Below are positions 1 to 6,011 of a stretch of DNA of 10,761 bases, one piece after another; the stretch's first letter is position 1, and every line of letters begins with the position of its first letter. The position numbers and the translations under genes were made by a program. Under the pieces are notes generated by a model that was not told the origin of the DNA, searched no databases, and saw only the letters and a program-made list of their open reading frames with translations. Source of the DNA: an uncultured Oscillospiraceae bacterium (GTDB taxonomy: Bacteria; Bacillota; Clostridia; Oscillospirales; Oscillospiraceae); assembly GCA_934593275.1 (NCBI GenBank), contig CAKTQE010000068.1:1-10761 (forward strand), in the 5' to 3' direction.

Positions 1-15
1 AATTGCGGGCCGGAT

Positions 16-182
16 CTCACGATAGCGCTCCACATAAATGTGACAGTCCGGCAGATGTTCTCTGACGGCCCAGCAGAAACGCATCTTACATTACGCTCCC
101 ACTTCGGCGGCATCCCCTTGCGCAGTCAGGCTGTAAGGCCCCTTCCGACTGCGGACTTTGAATCCCGCACCTCTACCATAAG
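16..182 (-). promoter_or_regulatory. Lysine riboswitch (L box) aptamer
   Basis: The minus strand carries the conserved blocks of the lysine riboswitch in the right order: GGTAGAGGTGCG, TTCAAAGT, AAGGGGATGCCGCCGAAGT, GCTGGGCCGTC, GACTGTCA and TGGAGCGCTATC. I recognise these from the Bacillus subtilis lysC leader. The outer stem P1 closes as 10 pairs between CTTATGGTAG (182-173) and CTATCGTGAG (25-16), including G-U pairs, so the aptamer is complete. The expression platform and the regulated gene lie beyond the left edge; known L-box targets are lysine biosynthesis (lysC, dapA, asd, lysA) and lysine uptake genes, and I cannot say which one is here. Binding of lysine normally turns the downstream gene off. 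Confidence 0.94.
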
Positions 183-201
183 CGATTCAATTTGTACTGC
201 T

Positions 202-230
202 ATGTTACTCCCCAAACGGACAAATGTCAA
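202..230 (-). promoter_or_regulatory. Sigma-A type promoter of the lysine riboswitch transcript
   Basis: Reading the minus strand there is a perfect -35 TTGACA (230-225), a 17-nt spacer and a -10 TAACAT (207-202). Transcription should begin near 195, about a dozen bases before the first riboswitch stem. This is close to the housekeeping consensus and agrees with the aptamer that follows, so the two support each other. Confidence 0.88.
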
Positions 231-246
231 TCCCTTTTTAGGACTT

Positions 247-268
247 TTTTGCCCATTTGGGGGCAAAA
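247..268. repeat. Inverted repeat between divergent promoters
   Basis: TTTTGCCC (247-254) and GGGCAAAA (261-268) are exact reverse complements around a 6-nt centre. The repeat sits just upstream of the riboswitch promoter (minus) and of the putative HAD-gene promoter (plus). No T-run follows the stem on either strand in terminator fashion, so an operator is likelier than a terminator. No regulator is identified. Confidence 0.45.
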
Positions 269-291
269 TCTGAAAGTCTGTGAAAATCCAC

Positions 292-321
292 TTGCATTGC
301 CCCGGCCATCTGTGGTAAAAT
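292..321 (+). promoter_or_regulatory. Putative promoter of the HAD phosphatase gene
   Basis: TTGCAT (292-297), an 18-nt spacer and TAAAAT (316-321) give a reasonable housekeeping promoter with a start near 328, leaving a leader of about 25 nt that contains the AAAGGA ribosome site at 338-343. It would drive the HAD gene and possibly the MoxR/CoxE pair that follows. Confidence 0.55.
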
Positions 322-354
322 TGTGGAAAACGTCAGAAAGGATCCGGTGCATTT

Positions 355-990
355 ATGGAAAGAAACAAGGATACCATCGTCTTTGATATGGGGCAGGTGC
401 TGATCCACTGGCAGCCCCTGGCACTGATCGCCCACATGAACCTGAACGAGGAGCAGAAAGGTCTTCTGCTGACGGAGCTGTTTCAAAGCGTGGAATGGGT
501 GCAGTCGGACCACGGCACCATTGCCCTGGAACAAATCGTGACCCAGGTCTGCCAGAGGCTTCCCAAGGAACTCCACCCAGCCGTGGAAGAACTGGTCTTC
601 GGCTGGTGGCGGCGGCCCCTGGTACCCATGGAGGGCATAGCAGAGCTTCTCCGGGAACTGAAAGAAAAGGGCTACAAAATCTATCTTTTGAGCAACGCCA
701 GTGTGGATTTAAGAAAGTATTTTCACCGGATCCCCGGCTCTGAATGCTTTGACGGGCTGATGGTCTCTGCCGAAGAGCAGCTGTTAAAGCCCCAGCACGA
801 GATTTACCACATCCTCTACAGCCGCTTCCGTCTAAACCCCAGCCGGTGCCTCTTTATTGACGATTCCCCCGCCAATATAGAGGGGGCCATTTGCACCGGC
901 ATGGATGGAATCATTTTCCGTGGGGATGTGGCCCGACTGCGCCGAGAACTGGTGCAAAAGGGCATTGACGTTGCTGTGGCAACAGAATAA
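355..990 (+). CDS. HAD-family phosphatase (YihX-like)
   Basis: A 211-residue haloacid dehalogenase-type hydrolase, soluble and cytoplasmic. All four HAD motifs are visible: motif I FDMGQVL with nucleophile Asp11, motif II LLSNAS with Ser113, motif III Lys145 (LLKPQ), and motif IV IDDSPAN with Asp169/Asp170. The second motif-I acidic residue is replaced by Gly13 (D-x-G-x-V), which is usual in the YihX/epoxide-hydrolase-like branch, whose best-known member removes phosphate from glucose-1-phosphate. A helical cap spans about residues 20-85. Length is normal for the family. The ATG at 355 follows AAAGGA with a slightly long gap of about 11 nt. The MoxR gene begins 68 nt downstream on the same strand, so co-transcription is possible. 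The substrate cannot be read from sequence; HAD phosphatases are often promiscuous, and a role linked to its neighbours would be guesswork. Confidence 0.88.
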   Translation: MERNKDTIVFDMGQVLIHWQPLALIAHMNLNEEQKGLLLTELFQSVEWVQSDHGTIALEQIVTQVCQRLPKELHPAVEELVFGWWRRPLVPMEGIAELLRELKEKGYKIYLLSNASVDLRKYFHRIPGSECFDGLMVSAEEQLLKPQHEIYHILYSRFRLNPSRCLFIDDSPANIEGAICTGMDGIIFRGDVARLRRELVQKGIDVAVATE

Positions 991-998
991 CTTCTATC

Positions 999-1028
999 TA
1001 TTCGGTATTGTTGTACCGTATCCGAATA
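999..1028. repeat. Inverted repeat upstream of the MoxR gene
   Basis: TATTCGG (999-1005) pairs with CCGAATA (1022-1028), and inside it CGGTA (1003-1007) can alternatively pair with TACCG. No T-run follows, so it is not a standard terminator. It lies between the HAD and MoxR genes, 16 nt before the AAAGGAG ribosome site at 1044-1050. It may be an operator or an RNA stem that sets relative expression of the two genes; there is no direct support for either. Confidence 0.4.
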
Positions 1029-1058
1029 ACAAAATGACCATTTAAAGGAGCAGCCACC

Positions 1059-1946
1059 ATGACCATTGAGGAACTGAGACAAAAGCTGGACGAAAGCAGC
1101 TATATTTATGATGAAAACCTGTTGACCACCCTTTATGTTGCCCTGGCCCTGGGGCGGCCCCTGCTCATTGAGGGAGCCGCGGGTGTTGGCAAAACCGAGG
1201 TTGCCAAAGTCATGGCCCAGGCCCTGGGCCGGGAGTTGGTGCGTTTGCAGTGCTACGAGGGGCTGGACGAGAGCAAGGCCCTGTACGAGTGGAACTACCA
1301 GAAGCAGCTGCTGACCATTCAGATGAACCAGGGAACGGGCGACCGGCAAGCCCTGAAAGAATCCATTTTTTCCGATGAATTTCTGCTGCCCCGGCCTCTG
1401 CTCCAATCCATCCAGTCCAAAGAGCCGGTGGTCCTGCTGATCGATGAAATTGACAAGGCCGATGAGGAATTTGAAGCATTCCTCCTGGAATTGCTGTCAG
1501 AAATGCAGGTCACGGTGCCGGAACTGGGAACCCTCCGGGCCAAGACCACCCCCTTTGTCATTCTGACCTCCAACCGGGCGCGGCCCCTTTCCGAGGCTCT
1601 GCGCCGCCGGTGCGCCTATCTGCACATCGACTACCCGGACGCGGAAAAGGAACTGGCCATTCTGCGCAAAAAGCTGCCCCATGTGGATGACCGTCTGGCG
1701 TTCCAGGTGGCCCTGGCGGTACAGAAGCTTCGCTCCGCCGAGGCCATTCTCAAAAAGCCCTCCATTGCGGAAACGCTGGACTGGGCGGCGGCTCTGGACG
1801 CCCTGGGCATCCGGGAACTGACCCCCGAGGCCGTGACCCGGACGGCGGGTTTTGTACTCAAAAACAACGAGGACCTGTTGACCCTACAGGAAATGGATGT
1901 GACCGAGGGACACTGCGGCAATTGCCAGGGACACTGCCATGGATGA
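1059..1946 (+). CDS. MoxR/CoxD-like AAA+ ATPase
   Basis: A 295-residue AAA+ ATPase of the MoxR superfamily, acting as an ATP-driven remodelling or cofactor-insertion chaperone with a VWA partner. Visible motifs: Walker A GAAGVGKT (39-46), Walker B VVLLIDEID (124-132), sensor 1 TSNR (170-173), arginine-finger run RRR (182-184) and a sensor-2-like helix near 235-242. The start at 1059 has AAAGGAG 8 nt upstream. The stop overlaps the CoxE-like gene by 8 nt (ATGGATGA), implying translational coupling. Among MoxR groups this arrangement fits CoxD-CoxE, known from assembly of the CO dehydrogenase active site and found near other molybdenum hydroxylases, but no such enzyme lies here. The C-terminus is odd: the last 11 residues hold three Cys (286, 289, 293) and three His (285, 292, 294), a CxxCxxxC pattern that could bind metal. 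The family is sure; the client is unknown. Confidence 0.9.
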   Translation: MTIEELRQKLDESSYIYDENLLTTLYVALALGRPLLIEGAAGVGKTEVAKVMAQALGRELVRLQCYEGLDESKALYEWNYQKQLLTIQMNQGTGDRQALKESIFSDEFLLPRPLLQSIQSKEPVVLLIDEIDKADEEFEAFLLELLSEMQVTVPELGTLRAKTTPFVILTSNRARPLSEALRRRCAYLHIDYPDAEKELAILRKKLPHVDDRLAFQVALAVQKLRSAEAILKKPSIAETLDWAAALDALGIRELTPEAVTRTAGFVLKNNEDLLTLQEMDVTEGHCGNCQGHCHG

Positions 1947-3213
1947 TCCCCAGGTTTATTTGGAAAAGCTCTCGGCTTTTTCCAGGATTTTGCGGATGGA
2001 GGGTCTGCCCGTCTCCTTAAAAGAAACGGAAGACGGCGTCCACATTCTCATGGAGCTGGGGCTATATGACCGGGAAACCGTCAAAACCGCCCTGCGCACC
2101 GTCTTTGCCAAGTCCCGGGAAGAGCAGAAGAAATTCGATGCCGCCTTTGACGGATTCTTTCTTTCGGAAGAAGCCATCCGGGAACAGGCCCGGCAGCGGG
2201 CCAATCAGCAGCAAGAGCAGGATGCCCAGCGGCAGCAAGCCCGGCAGGAATTGGAGGACATCAACCAGCGGGTAAACCTGGACGAAACAGAACAGGTCCG
2301 CTACCAGGAACTGCCCCAGGAGTCCCGGCAGAAGCTTCAGGATTTTCTGAACCGCTACAAGGGAAACGTGGACCGAAGCCCCCAACTCTACAGTGAATTC
2401 ATCCACTCGGTTTTTGCCAAAACCATGCTGGAACAGCAGATGCTGATGGAAAACGCCGGAGTGGGGGCAGAGGAACTGGACCCGGAACTGGGCATTTTAT
2501 GCCGGGACATCGGGGCCTTTCGGGATACGGAAATACCGAAAGCCATCCAGGTCATTCAGACCGTGGCCAGACAGATCAACGGCGAGCTTTCCGCCAAACG
2601 CCGGGGCAGCTCCTCCGGCGGGCAGCTGGATTTCCGGCGAACCATCCGGGGAAGCCTCAGTGCCGGTGGCAGCCTGCACAAGCTGTATTTTCGAAAGAAA
2701 CACGCCCGGAAGCGGCGGTTGGTGATTTTGTGTGACGTTTCCGGCTCTATGGTTCAGTTCTCCGAGTTTGCCCTGCGGTTCATCCAATCTCTGAACCAGA
2801 CCGCGGAAAGCTCCCGGATTTATCTGTTCTCCGAGACCATTGTGGAAGCGGATGCCTTTCAGCTGCAAAACATGGACCGGTTTCGGGACACCGTCCGCTC
2901 CTCCGGCATTTATGGCCGGGGTACCGACTTAGGGCTGGCTCTTCAAACCCTCTGCGCCACCCGTCCCCCGGTATTAAACGGCAGCACCACCCTGCTCATC
3001 CTCTCGGACACCAAAACCGTAGACACCCAACGGGCCATGACCTGGCTGCGGGAAGCCAAACGGCAGTCCGCCCGCATCCTCTGGCTCAACCCCATTCCGG
3101 AGCGGAACTGGAAATACATCAAAAGCGTGGGTACCGTCCAAACCCTCTGCCCCATGATCCCCTGCTCCACCCTAGGAGAGCTGGCGGGGGCTTGCAGGAA
3201 GCTGCTGGCGTGA
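1939..3213 (+). CDS. CoxE-like VWA-domain protein
   Basis: A 424-residue protein of the VWA_CoxE type, the usual partner of the MoxR/CoxD ATPase encoded just upstream. Residues 1-75 are helical, 78-110 are a Gln/Glu/Arg-rich probable coiled coil, and the VWA fold occupies about 260-420. The metal-ion-dependent adhesion site is intact: DVSGS (Asp266, Ser268, Ser270), Thr329 in GRGTD, and Asp357 in LILSD. The WLNP segment near 382-385 is characteristic of CoxE-type domains. No signal peptide or membrane span, so it is cytoplasmic. The ATG at 1939 overlaps the upstream stop; AGGGA at 1927-1931, inside the ATPase tail codons, is a modest ribosome site, consistent with coupling. In this family the VWA protein is thought to tether the ATPase to its client. 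No downstream gene on this strand extends the operon. Confidence 0.9.
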   Translation: MDDPQVYLEKLSAFSRILRMEGLPVSLKETEDGVHILMELGLYDRETVKTALRTVFAKSREEQKKFDAAFDGFFLSEEAIREQARQRANQQQEQDAQRQQARQELEDINQRVNLDETEQVRYQELPQESRQKLQDFLNRYKGNVDRSPQLYSEFIHSVFAKTMLEQQMLMENAGVGAEELDPELGILCRDIGAFRDTEIPKAIQVIQTVARQINGELSAKRRGSSSGGQLDFRRTIRGSLSAGGSLHKLYFRKKHARKRRLVILCDVSGSMVQFSEFALRFIQSLNQTAESSRIYLFSETIVEADAFQLQNMDRFRDTVRSSGIYGRGTDLGLALQTLCATRPPVLNGSTTLLILSDTKTVDTQRAMTWLREAKRQSARILWLNPIPERNWKYIKSVGTVQTLCPMIPCSTLGELAGACRKLLA

Positions 3214-3217
3214 AATA

Positions 3218-3277
3218 GTTGACAGTTGACAGTGGACAGTTGACAGTTTTTCTCTAATTGACAATGGACAATTGACA
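3218..3277. repeat. Two blocks of 7-bp tandem repeats
   Basis: Just after the CoxE stop, four heptamers of the form GTTGACA/GTGGACA (3218-3245) are followed, after 11 nt, by three heptamers ATTGACA/ATGGACA/ATTGACA (3257-3277). The T/G change at position 3 recurs in both blocks, and each block is followed by a T-run. It does not encode protein in any consistent frame. It looks like a degenerate minisatellite of the kind scattered between genes in some Clostridia. Confidence 0.75.
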
Positions 3278-3304
3278 ATTTTTTGGGGGACGGAACAGAT
3301 GTAT

Positions 3305-3504
3305 TGTAGGCGGCAACCTGCCGCCCGCCACGTGGCAATAATAACCTGTGCCGGTGAATGGTATAACCCCATATACGGAACAATGTAGCGGCGTTGACCC
3401 AACGCCATCCAGCCCCGCCGAGGGGCTGGCACCGTGGGATGCTACGGATACAAACGTCCAACGAGCGGCCTTACGGCCAATGGCGGCAGATTGCCGCCGC
3501 TACA
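3305..3504. repeat. Composite hairpin repeat, copy 1
   Basis: A 200-bp GC-rich non-coding element built of stem-loops. It begins TGTAGGCGGC, contains an inner unit bounded by TGTAGCGGCG (3384-3393) and its inverse CGCCGCTACA (ending 3504), and includes hairpins at 3390-3406 (GGCGTT/AACGCC), 3409-3429 (CCAGCCCC/GGGGCTGG), 3467-3478 (GGCC/GGCC) and 3482-3498 (GGCGGCA/TGCCGCC). The same modules recur in the same order at 9801-10190. It appears to lack the right outer arm of that copy. With the heptamer blocks it accounts for most of the 386-bp gap 3214-3599; 3505-3599 shows nothing I can name and no clear terminator for either converging gene. Confidence 0.8.
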
Positions 3505-3599
3505 GTGGGGGTACCATAATGCGGGGGGTGTTTCTGCTTATTGCGGGTCATATTTCCCCCGTTTCTTGCCCGAAGTTTACGGCGTGAAATCCCTTGTTT

Positions 3600-4253
3600 T
3601 TATTCTCTGCTTCTCCCCTTGAAATCCGCGTCGATTTTCTTTTTCCAGTTTCCCCGGAGGGGGGCGGGGCTGGAACGGACCTGGCAAACGGCTTGGCTGA
3701 GGGACTCGTAGATCACCTGGGTTCCCCGGCTGTCGGCGTGGTAGTCGGCGGCGCATTCCGGGCGGATGCCGAAACGTCCGGCCTCTTGGGCGGCATCGAT
3801 GTTGGCCCCCAGGAACAGGAATTCCCAACCGTACCGTTCCTGCTGACGGCGGATCATGGCCTTGACCCGGTCATAGTCATACCGGCAGCTGGCGTTTTCC
3901 ATGCCGTCAGTGGTGATGACAAAGAGGGTCTTTTCCGGCCTATCCTCCTCCCGGGCGTATTTGTGGACATTGCCGATGTGATGAATGGCTCCTCCTACCG
4001 CGTCCAGAAGAGCGGTTCTGCCCCGGACAAAGTATTCCTTTTCCGTCAGAGGCTGCAACTGCCCCAGCGGCACCCGGTCAAAAATCACCTGGGAGGTGTG
4101 GTCAAAAAGCACCGTAGAGACCAGGGTCTCACCCGGTTCCTGCTTCTGCTTTTCCATCATGGCGTTGAAGCCCCCAATGGTGTCCTGTTCCAACCCGGCC
4201 ATGGAGCCGCTGCGGTCCAGAATGAATACCAGTTCCGTCAAATTCTTCTTCAT
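3600..4253 (-). CDS. Stand-alone VWA-domain protein
   Basis: A 217-residue cytoplasmic protein that is nearly all one VWA fold. The metal site is complete: DRSGS (Asp13, Ser15, Ser17), Thr80 in GRTALLDA and Asp116 in TTDGMEN, so it should bind Mg2+ and act by protein-protein contacts. I place the start at the ATG at 4253 because GGAGGA (4266-4261) lies 7 nt upstream; an in-frame extension to 4382 would run through a terminator-like hairpin and has no ribosome site. Residues 195-217 are a basic tail. It follows the macro-domain gene on the same strand; from memory this small VWA type and this macro type are recurrent neighbours in Firmicutes. It is not closely similar to the CoxE-like VWA protein encoded convergently. 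Partner and process are unknown; TerY-like stress or conflict roles are possible but unproved. Confidence 0.88.
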   Translation of the reverse strand: MKKNLTELVFILDRSGSMAGLEQDTIGGFNAMMEKQKQEPGETLVSTVLFDHTSQVIFDRVPLGQLQPLTEKEYFVRGRTALLDAVGGAIHHIGNVHKYAREEDRPEKTLFVITTDGMENASCRYDYDRVKAMIRRQQERYGWEFLFLGANIDAAQEAGRFGIRPECAADYHADSRGTQVIYESLSQAVCQVRSSPAPLRGNWKKKIDADFKGRSRE

Positions 4254-4266
4254 AACGCATTCCTCC

Positions 4267-4314
4267 AAAAAATTCAATGAGGCCACAGGTGTTTTGTAAC
4301 CTTGTGGCCTCATT
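4267..4314 (-). terminator. Hairpin with T-run between macro and VWA genes
   Basis: On the minus strand AATGAGGCCACAAGG (4314-4300), a roughly 10-nt loop and CCTGTGGCCTCATT (4289-4276) form a stem of about 14 pairs with one bulged base, followed by GA and a run of six or more T (4272-4267). This is a good intrinsic terminator for the macro gene that ends at 4357. Because it lies immediately before the VWA ribosome site it could also act as a partial terminator or attenuator setting VWA expression. A TATAAT (4317-4312) overlaps the base of the stem, but I find no good -35. Confidence 0.75.
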
Positions 4315-4356
4315 ATACGCTTTACTGTCTTGCCTTTGGTCTCCCATTGAGAGACC

Positions 4357-5346
4357 TTAGCACCCCAGGCAGATCTGGTCAAACTGGTAGAGGGCAGCGT
4401 TGATTTCGTAGATGTCGTAAACGCCCCGGCGGATGTAGAACTCGATGATCATGTCAAAGGTATTGCTGTGGGACAGGGAAAAGCCCACGGTTCGCAGCAG
4501 GTCCTCTGTCTCCTCCAGAGTCAGCTCCAGGGCGATGGCAAAGGCCAGCACCGTTTGCTTGCTGGGCTTATACTTGGAATCATTGTTGATTTTCCAGAAG
4601 GTCTTTTTGCTGACGTTGGCCCGCTTGTAGCACTGGACTTCCGTCATGTTCTTCCGGTCAATGAGCTTCAAAAGGGTCACCGCAAAGGAATCATCCTGTT
4701 GTTTCAGCCACTCCCCCAGGTTTTCCGGTAATTGGCTTGCCTTGGCTTCACAGGGCAGGGCCTCCATACAAACGGAATGCTCCAATGAAAGCCGCGCGCT
4801 TTTGCATTCCAGAAAGCTTTCTTCCCTGGAAGTGCGCAGAAACCGCTCCAATTCCCCTCTTCTGCTGATTTTGTAGGCGTTCCGGTCATAAATGCAGAGG
4901 TAAACCGCCAACTCCCCATCCGTCACCGTGAGATAGTCCCGGATGGCCGCCGTGGCAATGGCAAGCACCCGGTCCTTGGGAAAGCCAAAGGTTCCGGAGG
5001 AAATCAGTGGAAAAGCAATGGAGGATAGTCCCAACTCCCCGGCCTTTAAGAGGGCGTTGAGATAGCAGCTGCGCAGCAGTGCCGCCTCGTTCTTCCGTCC
5101 CCCGGCCCACACCGGCCCCCGGGTGTGAAACACGTATTCACAGGGCAGCCCAAAGCCCGGTGTCACCCGCAGTTCCCCCTGCCCCAGCTTTTCCAACATC
5201 CCGCAAGCCTGCCGAAGCCCAGGCCCCGCCGCCTGATGTACGGCTCGGTCCACCCCACCGGACCCGGAATACCGACTGTCCGTAGGGTTCACAATGGCAT
5301 CCACAGGGAGTTTTGTAAGATCTTCCTGAAGAATTTCAAAAGGCAT
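4357..5346 (-). CDS. Macro-domain protein with C-terminal helical/HTH-like domain
   Basis: A 329-residue two-domain protein. Residues 1-165 are a macro domain, which binds or hydrolyses ADP-ribose derivatives: DAIVN (16-20), the glycine loop GSGGVD (28-33) and ISSGTFGFP (115-123) are clear. The usual Asn of the NxxN motif is Asp23 here (NPTD), so catalytic de-ADP-ribosylation cannot be assumed. Residues 165-212 are a variable linker. Residues 215-329 are all helical, with a segment around 232-285 like an XRE helix-turn-helix; this tail is shared by a widespread Firmicutes macro family. The start at 5346 has AAGGAGG 8 nt upstream. The small VWA gene follows after a terminator-like hairpin. A regulator sensing ADP-ribose, O-acetyl-ADP-ribose or NAD status is plausible but inferred. 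No ADP-ribosyltransferase is nearby. Confidence 0.88.
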   Translation of the reverse strand: MPFEILQEDLTKLPVDAIVNPTDSRYSGSGGVDRAVHQAAGPGLRQACGMLEKLGQGELRVTPGFGLPCEYVFHTRGPVWAGGRKNEAALLRSCYLNALLKAGELGLSSIAFPLISSGTFGFPKDRVLAIATAAIRDYLTVTDGELAVYLCIYDRNAYKISRRGELERFLRTSREESFLECKSARLSLEHSVCMEALPCEAKASQLPENLGEWLKQQDDSFAVTLLKLIDRKNMTEVQCYKRANVSKKTFWKINNDSKYKPSKQTVLAFAIALELTLEETEDLLRTVGFSLSHSNTFDMIIEFYIRRGVYDIYEINAALYQFDQICLGC

Positions 5347-5397
5347 CAGCAGAACCTCCTTGTATTTTTCCGGCGTGTTTTCCGCTTTTCTGACTGT

Positions 5398-5426
5398 ATT
5401 CTACCATATCCGTTCAAAGAATGAAA
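5398..5426 (-). promoter_or_regulatory. Extended -10 promoter of the macro gene
   Basis: On the minus strand ATGGTAGAAT supplies an extended -10 (TGG at 5406-5404 plus TAGAAT at 5403-5398). The -35 at 17 nt is only TTTCAT (5426-5421), as expected when an extended -10 compensates. The leader to the ATG at 5346 would be about 45 nt. It is divergent from the ECF operon promoter. Confidence 0.6.
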
Positions 5427-5480
5427 GTGCCATTCCGCAACCTCTGCTTTCCATTTTTTCAAAACTGTGTTAGTATCAAA

Positions 5481-5507
5481 TGAAACAATTTGACTTGCCG
5501 GTACGTG
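5481..5507 (+). promoter_or_regulatory. ECF-type promoter, probable autoregulation
   Basis: TGAAAC (5481-5486), a 17-nt spacer and CGTG (5504-5507) resemble promoters of ECF sigma factors such as B. subtilis SigW (TGAAAC then CGTA). Transcription would start near 5513-5516, just ahead of the AAAGGAG ribosome site at 5517-5523. It lies directly before an ECF sigma gene, so autoregulation is the natural inference. The final A of the -10 is G here. Confidence 0.6.
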
Positions 5508-5531
5508 TTGTATATGAAAGGAGATGATCGC

Positions 5532-6011
5532 TTGCAGGAAGCAGGATTGTCAGAAGCCATGGACCGGTATGGCGATGCTGTATATCGTCTTGCCCTGTGT
5601 CGGCTGCAAAATGTCCAGGATGCGGAGGATGTCTATCAGGAGACCTTTCTTCGCCTGTTTCAGGAGGATGCGGCGGGCTGGGATGAGGAACGTCAAAAGG
5701 CATGGCTGTTGCGTGTGGCCCTGAATTTATGTCGGGATGTGGGCCGGAAACGGAAAACCCGGTGCTGGGTTTCTCTGGAAGATGTGGCGGAGATTCCCGG
5801 CGGCAAAGAACCTCCATACTCAGAGCTATGGGATGCGGTAAACCGTCTGCCGGAAAAATACCGGACGGTTTTTCATCTGCACTATGCCGAGGGATGCAAA
5901 ACAGAGGACATTGCCAGGATTTTGAAGATTCCGGGGGCAACGGTGCGGGTACGGCTGTCCCGGGCCAGAATGATTTTGCGGAAGGAGCTGGAACTCTATG
6001 ACCTATGCTGA
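5532..6011 (+). CDS. ECF-family RNA polymerase sigma factor
   Basis: A 159-residue extracytoplasmic-function sigma factor. Region 2 (about 10-75) shows DAEDVYQETFLRLF (30-43), the core-binding and -10 recognition part; region 4 (about 100-155) shows LPEKYR (106-111) then a helix-turn-helix (about 122-147) that reads the -35. There is no region 1 or 3, as usual for the group. I choose the TTG at 5532 as start because AAAGGAG (5517-5523) sits exactly 8 nt before it; ATG codons at 5490 and 5514 are in frame but have no ribosome site, and the putative promoter overlaps the first of them. The stop overlaps the next gene by 14 nt, so sigma and anti-sigma are coupled. The inducing signal is not evident. 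Confidence 0.9.
   Translation: MQEAGLSEAMDRYGDAVYRLALCRLQNVQDAEDVYQETFLRLFQEDAAGWDEERQKAWLLRVALNLCRDVGRKRKTRCWVSLEDVAEIPGGKEPPYSELWDAVNRLPEKYRTVFHLHYAEGCKTEDIARILKIPGATVRVRLSRARMILRKELELYDLC

Noticed and set aside
1..84. Open reading frame on the minus strand from ATG at 84 to the left edge (28 codons)
   Set aside because: It lies wholly inside the lysine riboswitch aptamer; conserved RNA blocks explain the sequence, and its apparent GGGAG site is part of the riboswitch core.
81..195. tRNA or other structural RNA at the left edge
   Set aside because: Folded, conserved-looking sequence prompted the idea, but no cloverleaf or TTCGANTC arm fits; the blocks match the lysine riboswitch instead.
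2943..3461. 172-codon minus-strand frame across the CoxE end and the repeats
   Set aside because: It translates the heptamer array and hairpin repeats into low-complexity peptide and overlaps the VWA domain codons.
3218..3504. CRISPR-like array
   Set aside because: The repeats are either 7 bp with no spacers or unequal hairpin modules; there are no regular 25-40 bp repeats, no unique equal spacers and no cas genes.
3505..3599. Bidirectional terminator between the converging VWA genes
   Set aside because: GGGGGG (near 3523) and CCCCC (near 3556) could pair, but the loop is long and no T-run follows on either strand.
5490..5518. TTGACT-17-TATGAA as a housekeeping promoter for the sigma gene
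   Set aside because: Its transcription start would fall near 5525, after the AAAGGAG ribosome site, so the message could not be translated well from the TTG start; the ECF-type promoter fits better.
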